Origin: an uncultured Oscillospiraceae bacterium
GTDB taxonomy: Bacteria > Bacillota > Clostridia > Oscillospirales > Oscillospiraceae
Assembly (NCBI GenBank): GCA_905234425.1
Contig: CAJOHR010000005.1
Coordinates: 1-39,433, forward strand
Length of the DNA: 39,433 nucleotides
Reading direction: 5' to 3'
Shown here: positions 14,177 to 23,477 of the stretch, piece after piece
How positions within the stretch are numbered: position 1 is the first letter of the stretch
How the letters are laid out: each line of letters begins with the position of its first letter
Program-made: the position numbers and the translations under genes
The notes under the pieces: model-generated
Database searches by the model: none
What the model saw: the letters and a program-made list of their open reading frames with translations, nothing else
Told to the model about the DNA's origin: nothing

Positions 14177-16009
14177 ATGACAGAACTGACGTCCCGGGAA
14201 CTGAAGGAAAAGGTGCTGTCCCTGCCCCTTTCTCCGGGCGTGTATCTCATGCAGGACAAAACCGGCACGATCATCTATGTGGGCAAGGCCAAAAAGCTGA
14301 AAAACCGGGTCAGTCAGTATTTTCAGGATTCCGCCTCCCACTCACCCAAGACCCGGATGATGGTCAGCAAAATCGCTGATTTTGACTATATCGTGGCCAG
14401 AAGCGAATTTGAAGCCCTGGTCCTCGAGTGCAGTCTCATCAAGCGGCATCAGCCGAAATACAACATCCTGCTCAAGGACGATAAGGGTTATCCCTATATC
14501 CGGGTGGATCTCCGGGAGGCCTATCCGGTCTTCACCATGGTGGGAAAGCGCAGCGATGACGGCGCCCGGTATTTCGGCCCTTACGGAGGCCGGTTTGTCA
14601 CCCAGCAGGCGCTGGACGCCATTCGGCTCACCCTGAAGCTGCCGTCCTGCAGCAGGAAGTTTCCCAGGGATGTCGGCAAGGAGCGTCCCTGCCTCAACTA
14701 TCAGATCGGCAACTGCGACGGCTGGTGCCAGAAAAATATGACAGCGGAGGAATACCACCGCCGGGTGGAGCAGGGCGTCCTGATGCTGGAGGGACGGGAC
14801 AAGGAGCTGGCCGCCTCCCTCAAGGAGCAGATGGAGGCGGCGTCTGAGCGCATGGATTTTGAAGCCGCCGCCGCTTATCGGGACCGGTTCCGGGCGGTGG
14901 AGGCTCTTTCTCGGAAGCAGCTTGTCTGCTCCGGTGCCTCCGCGGATACGGATGTGGTGGGCTATTTCTCCGGAGACGCCAAAACCGGCTTTGCGGTGCT
15001 GCATTTTGTCCGGGGAAATCTGGTGGACAAGGACGTGGAGGTTCTCGATCGAAACCTGGACGAAACCGGTGAGGATACGGTCTCCACGCTGGTCAAGCAG
15101 TATTATCTTGCCCGCGGCGTGGCGCCGAAAAACGTCTATCTGCCCTGTGCAATGGAGGACTCCGGGCTCTTTTCCCAGCTGCTTCAGCAGGAACTGGGCA
15201 CACAGGTTCGTTTCTCCGTGCCGAAACGGGGAGATCATCTCCGTTTGGTGGAACTGGCGGTGGAAAATGCCAGGGAGGAGGCGGAGCGCGTTTCCACAGA
15301 GGCGGAGCGCGTCTCCAAGACCCTGGAGATGCTTGGAACCGCATTGAACCTCTCCGCGCCGCCGAAACGGATCGAGGCCTATGACATATCCAACCTGGGC
15401 GACACGGACATTGTGGCGTCCATGACGGTGTTCGTGGACGGAAAGCCTCTGAAAAAGGATTACAAGCACTTTAAGCTCCGGGATATGACCGGCGCCGACG
15501 ACTACGGCTCCATGCGTCAGGTCATGGAGCGCCGCTTCACCCGGATGCTCAGCGGCGACGAGGGCTTTGCCCAGCGGCCGGATCTGCTGCTCATCGACGG
15601 CGGCGTCACCCATGCCAGGACGGTCCTCAGTCAACTGTCTGCCATGGGCCTTTCGATCCCCACCTTCGGCATGGTCAAGGATGACCGGCACAGGACCCGG
15701 GCTCTGGTCTCTCCCGACGGTGCGGAGATCGGCATTCAGGCCACACCCGCGCTCTTTTCCTTTGTGGGACGGATCCAGGAGGAGACCCACCGGTTTGCCA
15801 TCACCTATCAGCGAAAGCTGCGGTCCGGCAGACTTCGCAGATCCTCTCTGGACGCCATTCCGGGAGTGGGCGACGTGCGGAAGCGCCAGCTTCTCAAGGC
15901 CTTCAAAACCATCCGCAATATCCGGACGGCCACCCTGGAGGAGTTGAACAAGGTGGTCCCGAAAAACACGGCGGAGTCAGTCTACGCCCACTATCACGCA
16001 AAAACTTAA
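14177..16009 (+). CDS. uvrC: UvrABC system protein C
   Basis: The 610-residue nuclease subunit of nucleotide excision repair makes both incisions around a lesion. The GIY-YIG domain is at the N-terminus (GVYLMQDKTGTIIYVGKAKK). A UVR motif for UvrB binding (MEAASERMDFEAAAAYRD) lies near residue 220. The RNase H-like 5' endonuclease domain contains EAYDISNLGDTDIVASM, and a helix-hairpin-helix ends the protein (IPGVGDVRKRQLLKAF). The ATG at 14177 has GGAGG eight bases upstream, which fits better than the ATG at 14162 that forms part of that site. It is followed by rsmD after 12 bases. Confidence 0.96.
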   Translation: MTELTSRELKEKVLSLPLSPGVYLMQDKTGTIIYVGKAKKLKNRVSQYFQDSASHSPKTRMMVSKIADFDYIVARSEFEALVLECSLIKRHQPKYNILLKDDKGYPYIRVDLREAYPVFTMVGKRSDDGARYFGPYGGRFVTQQALDAIRLTLKLPSCSRKFPRDVGKERPCLNYQIGNCDGWCQKNMTAEEYHRRVEQGVLMLEGRDKELAASLKEQMEAASERMDFEAAAAYRDRFRAVEALSRKQLVCSGASADTDVVGYFSGDAKTGFAVLHFVRGNLVDKDVEVLDRNLDETGEDTVSTLVKQYYLARGVAPKNVYLPCAMEDSGLFSQLLQQELGTQVRFSVPKRGDHLRLVELAVENAREEAERVSTEAERVSKTLEMLGTALNLSAPPKRIEAYDISNLGDTDIVASMTVFVDGKPLKKDYKHFKLRDMTGADDYGSMRQVMERRFTRMLSGDEGFAQRPDLLLIDGGVTHARTVLSQLSAMGLSIPTFGMVKDDRHRTRALVSPDGAEIGIQATPALFSFVGRIQEETHRFAITYQRKLRSGRLRRSSLDAIPGVGDVRKRQLLKAFKTIRNIRTATLEELNKVVPKNTAESVYAHYHAKT

Positions 16010-16021
16010 GGAGGAGCGCCC

Positions 16022-16579
16022 ATGCGAGTGATTACAGGCAGCGCCAGAGGCGCGAAGCTTCGTACCCTGGAGGGCCTCGCCACCCGTCCTACATCGGACA
16101 GGGTCAAGGAGGCTGTTTTCAATATTATTCAGTTTGACGTGGAAGGCAGACGGGTTCTGGATCTGTTTGCCGGAAGCGGGCAGCTGGCCATTGAAGCCCT
16201 GAGCAGGGGAGCGGCCTACGGCGTTCTGGTGGACGAGAGCAAGCAGGCTGTCGGCGTAATTCGGGAGAATTTGAAAAAAGTCCGGTTCGATCAGCAGGCC
16301 TCTGTGATCCAGTCCGACGCCCTGCGGTATCTCGATCATTGCCGGGAGCGGTTTGACCTGATTTTTCTCGACCCGCCCTACGCAGGGGACCTGCTGGAGT
16401 TATCCCTGCAAAAAATATCGGAAATTGACATTTTGAATCCTGGTGGTATAATAATCTGTGAACGGTCCCGGGATAAGGAGATTCCGGCCTTCGCAGGTAA
16501 GCTGGAGTGCTCCAGAGATTACTTTTACGGCAAGACGGCCGTGAACCTCTACACCATGGGACAGGGGAGAAACGAATGA
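16022..16579 (+). CDS. rsmD: 16S rRNA (guanine966-N2)-methyltransferase RsmD
   Basis: The 185-residue class I methyltransferase has the SAM-binding motif VLDLFAGSGQLAIEALSRGA and the catalytic tetrad DPPY in LIFLDPPYAG. It begins MRVITGSARGAKL, the usual RsmD opening, with TSDRVKEAVFNI after it. It methylates G966 of 16S rRNA. The pairing rsmD-coaD is one of the most conserved gene pairs in bacteria and is kept here with an ATGA overlap. An AAGGAGG site precedes the ATG. Confidence 0.95.
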   Translation: MRVITGSARGAKLRTLEGLATRPTSDRVKEAVFNIIQFDVEGRRVLDLFAGSGQLAIEALSRGAAYGVLVDESKQAVGVIRENLKKVRFDQQASVIQSDALRYLDHCRERFDLIFLDPPYAGDLLELSLQKISEIDILNPGGIIICERSRDKEIPAFAGKLECSRDYFYGKTAVNLYTMGQGRNE

Positions 16580-17061
16580 GTATCGCAGTCTATCCCGGAA
16601 GCTTTGATCCCATCACCCTGGGACACCTGAATATCATCGAACGCGCTTCCCATATTTTTGATAAGCTGATCGTCTGTGTTGGGTATAATCGAAGCAAAAG
16701 CCCCATGTTCACCGCCGGGGAACGGGTGGAGATGATCCGAAAGGTCACGGGCCATCTGCCCAATGTGGAGGTGGAGGCGTCCCCGGAGCTTCTGGCGGAA
16801 TTCGCCCGGCGCAAGGGCGCCTGCGTCATCGTCAAGGGCCTTCGGGCGGTCTCCGATTTTGAATCGGAATTTGCCATGAGCCTGATCAACAAGAAGCTCT
16901 CTCCGGAGCTGGACACCATGTTCCTCATGGCCGAGGAACGGTTCCTGTACCTGAGCTCCAGCGCCGTCAAGGAGCTGGGGGCATATCATGCGGATCTGAG
17001 TGACTTTCTGCCCAGGGAAGTCATTGAGGAATTCAAAGCCAGAATAGATGCAAGGAGATAG
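16576..17061 (+). CDS. coaD: Phosphopantetheine adenylyltransferase
   Basis: The 161-residue nucleotidyltransferase carries out the penultimate step of coenzyme A synthesis, 4'-phosphopantetheine + ATP to dephospho-CoA. The signature AVYPGSFDPITLGHLNII contains the HxGH-type motif (TLGH). The second signature is FLYLSSSAVKELG. The open frame extends upstream to 16507, but the ATG at 16576 that overlaps the rsmD stop gives the normal CoaD start MSIAVYPGSFD. The 3' end overlaps the ribosome binding site of the next gene. Confidence 0.95.
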   Translation: MSIAVYPGSFDPITLGHLNIIERASHIFDKLIVCVGYNRSKSPMFTAGERVEMIRKVTGHLPNVEVEASPELLAEFARRKGACVIVKGLRAVSDFESEFAMSLINKKLSPELDTMFLMAEERFLYLSSSAVKELGAYHADLSDFLPREVIEEFKARIDARR

Positions 17062-17066
17062 GATGT

Positions 17067-17621
17067 ATGGAGAACAAAACCATTGATGAGCTGCTGCAGA
17101 GTCTGGTCGCCCTGGTAGGCGACGCCCGCGGGTCCCTCTTCGGTCAGGAAAAGGTCCTGGTGGATCGGGAACAACTGCTTTACCTGGTGGATGCCCTCCA
17201 GCAGCAGCTTCCGGCGGAGATCAACGAGGCGAAGACCATTGTGGAGAACAGCAACGCCCTTCGGAACAACGCCAAGCAGGATGCTGCGGACATCCGGCGG
17301 GAGGCGAATCAGGTCCTGAAGGACGCCCAGGAGCGGGCCGCCAGCCTGATCGAGGAGACCAAGATCGTGGCCTTTGCCAAGGAGCGCCAGCAGGAGATCC
17401 TGGATGAGGCGGAGGAGCAGCGGGCGAAGCTGATCGCCGGCGCCATCCAGTATGCCGACCGGATTCTGGAGGACGCCCAGAAAACCGTGGAAAACACCAT
17501 GGAGGCCCTGAAATCCGGCTTTACCGTGCTGCAGGAGCAGGCGAAGACCCAGCTCACCGCCTCCGAGAAGGAGCTTTCCGACACCCGGAAGGCCATGAAG
17601 AGCGCCAGCGCCGACGCATAA
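17067..17621 (+). CDS. Coiled-coil protein of unknown function (184 aa)
   Basis: This is a soluble, highly charged protein. After an N-terminal region of about 50 residues, including SLVALVGDARGSLFGQEKVL, residues 55-180 are rich in Glu, Lys, Ala and Gln with heptad-like spacing and no prolines. This predicts a long coiled coil, somewhat like the stalk subunits of rotary ATPases or DivIVA-type proteins. Similar proteins are encoded right after coaD in clostridia and are often labelled ATPase, but there is no Walker motif here, so that label is not supported. The ATG is 5 bases after coaD with AAGGAGATAGG upstream. It probably ends the uvrC-rsmD-coaD transcript. Function not known. Confidence 0.75.
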   Translation: MENKTIDELLQSLVALVGDARGSLFGQEKVLVDREQLLYLVDALQQQLPAEINEAKTIVENSNALRNNAKQDAADIRREANQVLKDAQERAASLIEETKIVAFAKERQQEILDEAEEQRAKLIAGAIQYADRILEDAQKTVENTMEALKSGFTVLQEQAKTQLTASEKELSDTRKAMKSASADA

Positions 17622-17635
17622 TCCATTCATATCCT

Positions 17636-17673
17636 GCGCCGTTCCACCAACGTCCGGTGGGACGGCGCTCTTT
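17636..17673 (+). terminator. Intrinsic terminator of the uvrC-coaD unit
   Basis: A 13-bp stem with one G-U pair (17636-17648 with 17656-17668) is followed by TCTTTTC. Confidence 0.78.
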
Positions 17674-17731
17674 TCATGGGACAAACGCCCTTGAGAACAC
17701 AAAGAAACAGCACATGAAGCATTTTCCATAC

Positions 17732-17760
17732 TTTACAGCCGGGAAGGATTGCTGTATAAT
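17732..17760 (+). promoter_or_regulatory. Sigma-A promoter of pyc
   Basis: TTTACA (17732-17737) and TATAAT (17755-17760) are 17 bases apart. The leader to the GTG start is about 63 nt. Confidence 0.85.
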
Positions 17761-17829
17761 TACAATGCTACGAAATATGTCCTGCCGGACAGGCAAAATC
17801 CTCCGGCAGGCGGAAAATGAGGTGATACT

Positions 17830-20800
17830 GTGACGCAAAAACCCTTTGAAAAGGTCCTGGCCGCGAACCGGGGCGAAATCGCCATCCGGATCTTCCGGGC
17901 GTGCTATGATCTCGGGCTGCACACGGTGGCCATGTACTCCAACGAGGACATCAACGGCCAGTTCCGCACCCATGCCGACGAGGCGTATCTGATCGGCGAA
18001 AACAAGAGTCCTGTTGGCGCCTACCTGGATATCCCCGCTATCATCGACCTGGCCAAGCGCCGGGGCGTGGACGCCATCCATCCCGGCTATGGCTTCCTCT
18101 CCGAGAACGCTGAATTTGCCAAGGCCTGCGAAGAGGCCGGTATCAAGTTCATCGGCCCTCCCAGCAACATCCTTGCCATGATGGGCGACAAACTGAGCGC
18201 TAAGCAGATCGCGATCCAGGCCGGTGTTCCCATCATTCCCGGCAGCACCGAGCCCCTGAAGGATGGGGACGAGGCGCTGGAGAAGGCCATCTCCTTTGGC
18301 TTTCCCATTATCCTCAAGGCTGCGGCAGGCGGCGGCGGAAGAGGCATGCGCCGCTGCGACACCCCCGAGGAGGTCAAGCCTGCCTTTGAGCTGGTTCGTG
18401 GCGAGGCGAAGAAGGCCTTCGGCAACGACGACATTTTTATTGAAAAATACCTGGTGGAGCCCAAGCACATTGAGGTCCAGGTGCTGGCCGACGAGTACGG
18501 CAACTGCTACCACATCGGCGAGCGTGACTGTTCTCTCCAGCGCCGCTATCAGAAGGTGGTGGAGTTCGCGCCTGCCTTCTCCGTGCCCGAGGAGATTCGG
18601 GAGAAGATCCGCAACGACGCGGTGAAGATCTCCAAGTCCGTGGGTTACGTCAACGCCGGTACCCTGGAGTTCCTGGTGGACAAGTCCGGCTCCTACTACT
18701 TCATCGAGATGAACCCCCGTATCCAGGTGGAGCACACCGTCACCGAAATGGTCACGGGCATCGACCTGGTGCGCGCCCAGATCCTCATTGCCGAGGGCTA
18801 TCCGCTCTCCACCCCGGAGATCGGTCTGACCTGCCAGGAGGACGTGCAGATCCGGGGCTATGCCATCCAGTGCCGCGTCACCACCGAGGACCCGGCCAAC
18901 AACTTCGCTCCTGACAACGGCAAGATCACCGCTTATCGCACCGGTGGCGGCTTCGGCGTCCGGCTCGACGGCGGCAACGTCACAACCGGCACCGTGATCT
19001 CCCCCTACTATGACTCCCTGATGGTCAAGATCACCTGCCAGGACAACACATTCCTGGGCGCCTGCCACAAGGCCATGCGGGCCATCGGCGAGGTTCGTGT
19101 TCGGGGCGTGAAGACGAATATTCCCTTTGTGCAGAACATTCTGAGCCATCCGACTTTCCAGGCGGGCCATTGCCACACCAAGTTTATCGACGAGACGCCG
19201 GAGCTCTTTGACATCACCGACTCCAAGGATCGCTCCACCCGCGTGCTCAAGTACATCGCCAATATTCAGGTTGCCAACCCCAACGCGGAGCGCAAGCAGT
19301 TCGATACGCCCAGATTCCCCAAGGGCTCCGGCAATCCCAAGCCCGGCCTGAAGCAGTTCCTGGACGAAAACGGTCCCAAGGCCCTGAGCCAGTGGGTCAT
19401 GGACCAGAAGAAGCTGCTCATCACCGACACCACCATGCGGGACGCCCATCAGTCCCTGCTGTCCACCCGGATGCGTACCCGGGACATGGTCAAGGGTGCG
19501 GACGGCACCGCCGACATTCTGGCCGACTGCTTCTCCCTGGAGATGTGGGGCGGCGCCACCTTCGACGTAGCCTACCGGTTCCTCCATGAGGATCCCTGGG
19601 AGCGTCTGGATCTCCTGCGGGAGAAGATCCCCAACATCCCCTTCCAGATGCTGCTCCGCGGCTCCAACACCGTGGGTTATCAGAACTATCCCGACAACGT
19701 GGTCCGGGAGTTCGTCAAGCAGAGCGCCAAGAGCGGCATCGACGTGTTCCGTGTCTTCGACTCTCTGAACTGGATCCCCGGCATGTCCGTCGCCCTGGAC
19801 GAGGTGCTCAATCAGGACAAGTTCTGTGAGGCCACCATCTGCTATACCGGCGACATTCTCGACAAGAGCCGCACCCGCTATACCCTGGATTACTATATCA
19901 AGATGGCCAAGGAGCTCGAGCACATCGGCGCCCACTCCATCGCCATCAAGGATATGTCCGGTCTGCTCAAGCCCTATGCCGCCAAGGAGTTGGTCAAGGC
20001 GCTGAAGCAGGAGGTCGGCATCCCCATCCATCTCCACACCCACGACACCACCGGCAACCAGGTTGCCACCCTGCTCATGGCGGCGGAGGCCGGCGTGGAC
20101 ATCGTGGACGTGGCGGTTGCCTCCATGTCCAGCCTGACCTCGCAGCCCTCCATGAACGCCGTTGTGGCCGCCCTGGAGGGCAACGAGCGGGATCCCGGGA
20201 TCCCGCTGGACGGCATTCAGGAGCTCACCGATTACTGGGCCGACGTCCGCCTCCGCTACGACCTCTTCGACCACGGCCTCAAGACCCCGGTCACCGACAT
20301 TTACCGCTACGAGATCCCCGGCGGCCAGTACACCAACCTGGAGCCCCAGGTCATCTCTCTGGGCCTCGGGCCCCGGTTTGCCGAGGTCAAGGAGATGTAC
20401 AAGACCGTCAACGACATGCTCGGCGATCTGGTGAAGGTCACGCCTTCCTCCAAGATGGTGGGCGACCTGGCCATCTTCATGGTCCAGAACGATCTGACCC
20501 CGGAGAACATTGTGGAAAAGGGCGAAGCCCTGACCTTCCCGGATTCCGTGGTTTCCTACTTCAAGGGCATGATGGGCCAGCCCTCCTTCGGCTTCCCGGA
20601 GGACATCCAGAAGGTGGTCCTCAAGGGCGAAAAGCCCATCACCTGCCGCCCCGGCGAGCTGCTTGAGCCTGTGGACTTTGAGAAGGCCAAGGAGGAGGTC
20701 GCCAAGTTCTGCCCGAATCCCGATATGCGGAACGTGATTTCCTACTGCATCTATCCCAAGGTGGTGGAGGAGTTCTGGAAGCACTCCAAGGAGTACGGCT

Positions 20801-21252
20801 ATCTCATGCGCATGGGCTCCCACGTATTCTTCGCGGGCATGGCCCTGGGCGAGACCAACAAGATCAACATCGAGGACGGCAAGACCCTGGTCATCAAGTA
20901 CCTGGGCATGGGTGATCCTCAGGAGGACGGCACACGGAACGTGTTCTTTGAGCTCAACGGCAACCGCCGGGAGGTCAACGTGCCCGATCCCAACGCCGTT
21001 GTGACCACCAAGCCCGTGGTCATGGCCGATCCCCAGGACAAGAGCCATGTGGGCGCGTCCATCCCCGGCATGGTGACCAAGGTCAATGTGAAGCCCGGCG
21101 ATACGGTGGAGGAGAACCAGGTCCTGGCTGTCATCGAAGCCATGAAGATGGAGACCAGCGTGGTGGCCCGTATGGCCGGCACCGTGGACGAAGTCATGGT
21201 AGCCGAAAACGACAACGTCAAGGCAGGCGAGCTGCTTATCACCATCAAGTAA
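17830..21252 (+). CDS. pyc: Pyruvate carboxylase
   Basis: The 1140-residue single-chain enzyme carboxylates pyruvate to oxaloacetate with biotin, ATP and bicarbonate (anaplerosis). Domains in order: biotin carboxylase (residues 1-460, ATP-grasp loop AAAGGGGRGMRR near 162-173), carboxyltransferase starting near 532 with TDTTMRDAHQSLLSTRMRT, the tetramerisation region, and the biotin carrier domain at the C-terminus with EAMKMET, biotinylated at Lys1106. Length and domain order match the full alpha4 form. The GTG start has GAGGTGATACT upstream. It stands alone between its own promoter and terminator. Codon use is strongly biased to C/G-ending codons, consistent with high expression. Confidence 0.97.
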   Translation: MTQKPFEKVLAANRGEIAIRIFRACYDLGLHTVAMYSNEDINGQFRTHADEAYLIGENKSPVGAYLDIPAIIDLAKRRGVDAIHPGYGFLSENAEFAKACEEAGIKFIGPPSNILAMMGDKLSAKQIAIQAGVPIIPGSTEPLKDGDEALEKAISFGFPIILKAAAGGGGRGMRRCDTPEEVKPAFELVRGEAKKAFGNDDIFIEKYLVEPKHIEVQVLADEYGNCYHIGERDCSLQRRYQKVVEFAPAFSVPEEIREKIRNDAVKISKSVGYVNAGTLEFLVDKSGSYYFIEMNPRIQVEHTVTEMVTGIDLVRAQILIAEGYPLSTPEIGLTCQEDVQIRGYAIQCRVTTEDPANNFAPDNGKITAYRTGGGFGVRLDGGNVTTGTVISPYYDSLMVKITCQDNTFLGACHKAMRAIGEVRVRGVKTNIPFVQNILSHPTFQAGHCHTKFIDETPELFDITDSKDRSTRVLKYIANIQVANPNAERKQFDTPRFPKGSGNPKPGLKQFLDENGPKALSQWVMDQKKLLITDTTMRDAHQSLLSTRMRTRDMVKGADGTADILADCFSLEMWGGATFDVAYRFLHEDPWERLDLLREKIPNIPFQMLLRGSNTVGYQNYPDNVVREFVKQSAKSGIDVFRVFDSLNWIPGMSVALDEVLNQDKFCEATICYTGDILDKSRTRYTLDYYIKMAKELEHIGAHSIAIKDMSGLLKPYAAKELVKALKQEVGIPIHLHTHDTTGNQVATLLMAAEAGVDIVDVAVASMSSLTSQPSMNAVVAALEGNERDPGIPLDGIQELTDYWADVRLRYDLFDHGLKTPVTDIYRYEIPGGQYTNLEPQVISLGLGPRFAEVKEMYKTVNDMLGDLVKVTPSSKMVGDLAIFMVQNDLTPENIVEKGEALTFPDSVVSYFKGMMGQPSFGFPEDIQKVVLKGEKPITCRPGELLEPVDFEKAKEEVAKFCPNPDMRNVISYCIYPKVVEEFWKHSKEYGYLMRMGSHVFFAGMALGETNKINIEDGKTLVIKYLGMGDPQEDGTRNVFFELNGNRREVNVPDPNAVVTTKPVVMADPQDKSHVGASIPGMVTKVNVKPGDTVEENQVLAVIEAMKMETSVVARMAGTVDEVMVAENDNVKAGELLITIK

Positions 21253-21265
21253 TCCATTCGCTTGA

Positions 21266-21302
21266 GGAGCGTGCGGGCACTGTCCCGCACGCTCCGTTTC
21301 CT
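21266..21302 (+). terminator. Intrinsic terminator of pyc
   Basis: A perfect 12-bp stem (21266-21277 with 21284-21295, six-base loop) is followed by GTTTCCTT, a modest T tract. Confidence 0.82.
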
Positions 21303-21319
21303 TGTATCAAGCGGAACAC

Positions 21320-21348
21320 TTGCAAAAAGCCCCTGTCTGCTGTATACT
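21320..21348 (+). promoter_or_regulatory. Sigma-A promoter upstream of the 205-aa membrane protein
   Basis: TTGCAA (21320-21325) and TATACT (21343-21348) are 17 bases apart. It probably drives the membrane protein and, by read-through, ktrB-ktrA-trmH-dprA. Confidence 0.82.
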
Positions 21349-21401
21349 AATTATCACTACGTCCCACTATGAAATAAATCGCTTTGGAATGAGGCATGGA
21401 A

Positions 21402-22019
21402 ATGAGCAAGGCATCTGCGTCCATCCGCGAAAACGGCGGCTTCAAGCACTGGTTTGTCAACGTGTTCTGGTATCACTACAAGTGGCCTGTTCTGGCCGCG
21501 GTGGTGGTGCTGGGGATTATCGCGTTTATCACCTGGGATTCCTTGCGTCAGGTGCGCTACGACGTGACCGTGGTGATCGCCACGGATTACAGCGTCCAGG
21601 AGGAGGATCTGGAGGCTCTTGACGCGGTTCTGAAGCCCGTGGTTCCCGATCTGGACGGCAACGGCAAGGTCAATATCTGCTACGCGCTGCTGTACCTGGG
21701 GAATACGGAGCTTGGACGGCAGAACGAGGAGCGGATGTACCTCTATATGTCCCAGGAGGATGTGGCGCTGTACCTGATGAGTGAAAACGTGTCTGACGCC
21801 TTTACCAATCCCATGCTGGAATATTTCACGGACCCCGTATCGGAATACGGCCTGGAGCCGGATCCCCTGAATGCGGTCCGCGTGGATCTGACGGACAGCA
21901 GGACCTTGGCGGCCTGCGGCATGGAGAATATCTATCTTTCGCTCATGTATCACACGGACGCCGGATATGCCTGGGATGCCGCGGTGGATATGGCCAAGGC
22001 GCTGGCGGAGGCGGGATAA
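21402..22019 (+). CDS. Single-pass membrane protein of unknown function (205 aa)
   Basis: I do not recognise a named family. The N-terminus has an aromatic stretch ending in WYHYKWP, then one hydrophobic segment (VLAAVVVLGIIAFITW, about residues 26-44). About 160 residues follow that are predicted to lie outside the cytoplasm, rich in Asp, Glu and Tyr. The YYK/HYKW motif before the membrane segment is common in clostridial hypothetical membrane proteins. The ATG at 21402 is preferred to the one at 21396 because GAGG lies 7 bases upstream of it and only one base before the earlier ATG. Co-transcription with the Ktr potassium transporter is likely, but a hairpin separates them, and a role in K+ uptake would be a guess. 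Confidence 0.75.
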   Translation: MSKASASIRENGGFKHWFVNVFWYHYKWPVLAAVVVLGIIAFITWDSLRQVRYDVTVVIATDYSVQEEDLEALDAVLKPVVPDLDGNGKVNICYALLYLGNTELGRQNEERMYLYMSQEDVALYLMSENVSDAFTNPMLEYFTDPVSEYGLEPDPLNAVRVDLTDSRTLAACGMENIYLSLMYHTDAGYAWDAAVDMAKALAEAG

Positions 22020-22024
22020 CCGCC

Positions 22025-22056
22025 GCAGGATGCTGCGGAAGCGCGCAGCATCCTGC
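22025..22056 (+). terminator. Hairpin between the membrane protein and ktrB (partial terminator or attenuator)
   Basis: A perfect 13-bp stem (22025-22037 with 22044-22056, six-base loop) is followed by TTGTCGATTTT, a poor T tract. It may reduce but not abolish read-through into ktrB. Confidence 0.5.
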
Positions 22057-22085
22057 TTGTCGATTTTCGGAAGGAGGTGCGCCGG

Positions 22086-23468
22086 ATGCCGGAAGGACTT
22101 TCCCGCTGGCTTGCCAGACGGTCGCTGCGAAAAAAAACGAATCAAACCACCCGGGTGCTGACGGCCTTTTTCCTTTTGACGATCCTGCTGGGGACCGTCC
22201 TGCTCATGCTTCCCGCCGCGTCCAAAGGCGGAGAGAGCTGCGGACTGATGACGGCGTCCTTTACCGCCACCTCCACGGTCTGCGTCACCGGCCTCTCCCT
22301 GACCGACAGCTACACGCAGTGGTCTCCCTTCGGACAGGCGGTGCTGCTGCTTCTGATCCAGATCGGCGGCTTGGGCTATATGACCATTATCTCCGTCTTT
22401 TTCTTTCTGCTCCGCCGGAAAATCGGCCTGCGGGAGCGGCTGATCCTGCAGCAGTCCATGGCGCTCAACGAGCTGGACGGCGTGGTTCAGCTTTTGAAGC
22501 TGGTTCTTTCCGGAACATTTCTCATAGAAGGGATCGGCGCGCTGATTCTGACGATTCGCTTTTCCGGACGCCTGCCCTTTGGCACAGCCCTTTGGTACGG
22601 CGTCTTTCACGCCGTTTCCGCTTATTGCAACGCGGGCTTTGACCTCATGGGGCGATTTTCGCCCGGCTCCAGTCTGACCCTTTTTGCGGAGGATCCCACG
22701 GTCAATATCACGGTGATGCTGCTGATTGTTTTAGGCGGGTTGGGCTTTTTTGTGTGGAACGACCTGCTGATCCACCGATTTCGCTGGCGGCGGCTTTCCG
22801 TCCACACAAAGCTGGTCCTGATCATGTCGGCCATCCTGGTTTTCGGAGGCGCGCTGATTTTGCTGCCTCTGGAGTGGGGAAATCCCGCTACCCTTGGACC
22901 CATGTCCCCCGGAAAAAAGCTTCTGGCCGCTCTGTTTCAGTCGGTGACCACCCGTACTGCCGGATTTTTTGCCGTGGATCAGGGCGGACTCACCGGCAGC
23001 GGCAAGCTGGTTTCCGTTCTGCTGATGCTGGTGGGCGGCTCCAGCGGCTCCACCGCCGGCGGCGTGAAAACCGTGACGGTGGCGCTGCTGTTCCTCATGG
23101 CGTTTCGCGTGCTCCGCAATCATCGGGAAATTGAGGTCTTTGGCCGTCGGATCCCCCAGGAGCAGGTGAACAACGCCTGCGCCATTGTCCTGCTTGTGAC
23201 CCTTCTGGCGCTGACAGGCGGTGTGATTCTGTCAGCCACCAACGCGCTGCCCTTATCTGACGCGCTTTATGAGGCCATGTCCGCGATATGCACCGTGGGC
23301 CTCAGCACCGGCATTACGCCGGAACTGAACACCGGTTCCAAGCTGCTTCTGATGCTCTATATGTTCTTCGGCCGGGTCGGCGTTATGACCATCAGCTTTG
23401 CGTTTATGACGAAATCCCCGCCGGACAATACCATCACCCATCCCGAGACCCGGGTGCTGGTGGGATAG
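22086..23468 (+). CDS. ktrB: Potassium uptake membrane subunit KtrB (TrkH/KtrB family)
   Basis: The 460-residue protein belongs to the Trk/Ktr/HKT superfamily. It has four repeated pore units, and segments such as STVCVTGLSLTD, YCNAGFDLMG, TTRTAGFFAVD and CTVGLSTGITPE carry the selectivity-filter glycine of each repeat. It forms the K+ channel-like translocation path with KtrA as the cytoplasmic gating ring. The ATG at 22086 has AAGGAGG eight bases upstream. The in-frame GTG at 22077 overlaps that site and is rejected. Ktr gating by ATP/ADP and c-di-AMP is family knowledge. No c-di-AMP riboswitch was seen upstream. Confidence 0.94.
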   Translation: MPEGLSRWLARRSLRKKTNQTTRVLTAFFLLTILLGTVLLMLPAASKGGESCGLMTASFTATSTVCVTGLSLTDSYTQWSPFGQAVLLLLIQIGGLGYMTIISVFFFLLRRKIGLRERLILQQSMALNELDGVVQLLKLVLSGTFLIEGIGALILTIRFSGRLPFGTALWYGVFHAVSAYCNAGFDLMGRFSPGSSLTLFAEDPTVNITVMLLIVLGGLGFFVWNDLLIHRFRWRRLSVHTKLVLIMSAILVFGGALILLPLEWGNPATLGPMSPGKKLLAALFQSVTTRTAGFFAVDQGGLTGSGKLVSVLLMLVGGSSGSTAGGVKTVTVALLFLMAFRVLRNHREIEVFGRRIPQEQVNNACAIVLLVTLLALTGGVILSATNALPLSDALYEAMSAICTVGLSTGITPELNTGSKLLLMLYMFFGRVGVMTISFAFMTKSPPDNTITHPETRVLVG

Positions 23469-23477
23469 GAGGAATTT

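Noticed and set aside
17674..21048. Very long open frame (over 1100 codons) antisense to pyruvate carboxylase
   Set aside because: It is produced by the strong codon bias of pyc (few A/T third positions), has no ribosome binding site, and its product is a low-complexity His/Leu/Gly/Asp mixture with no motif.
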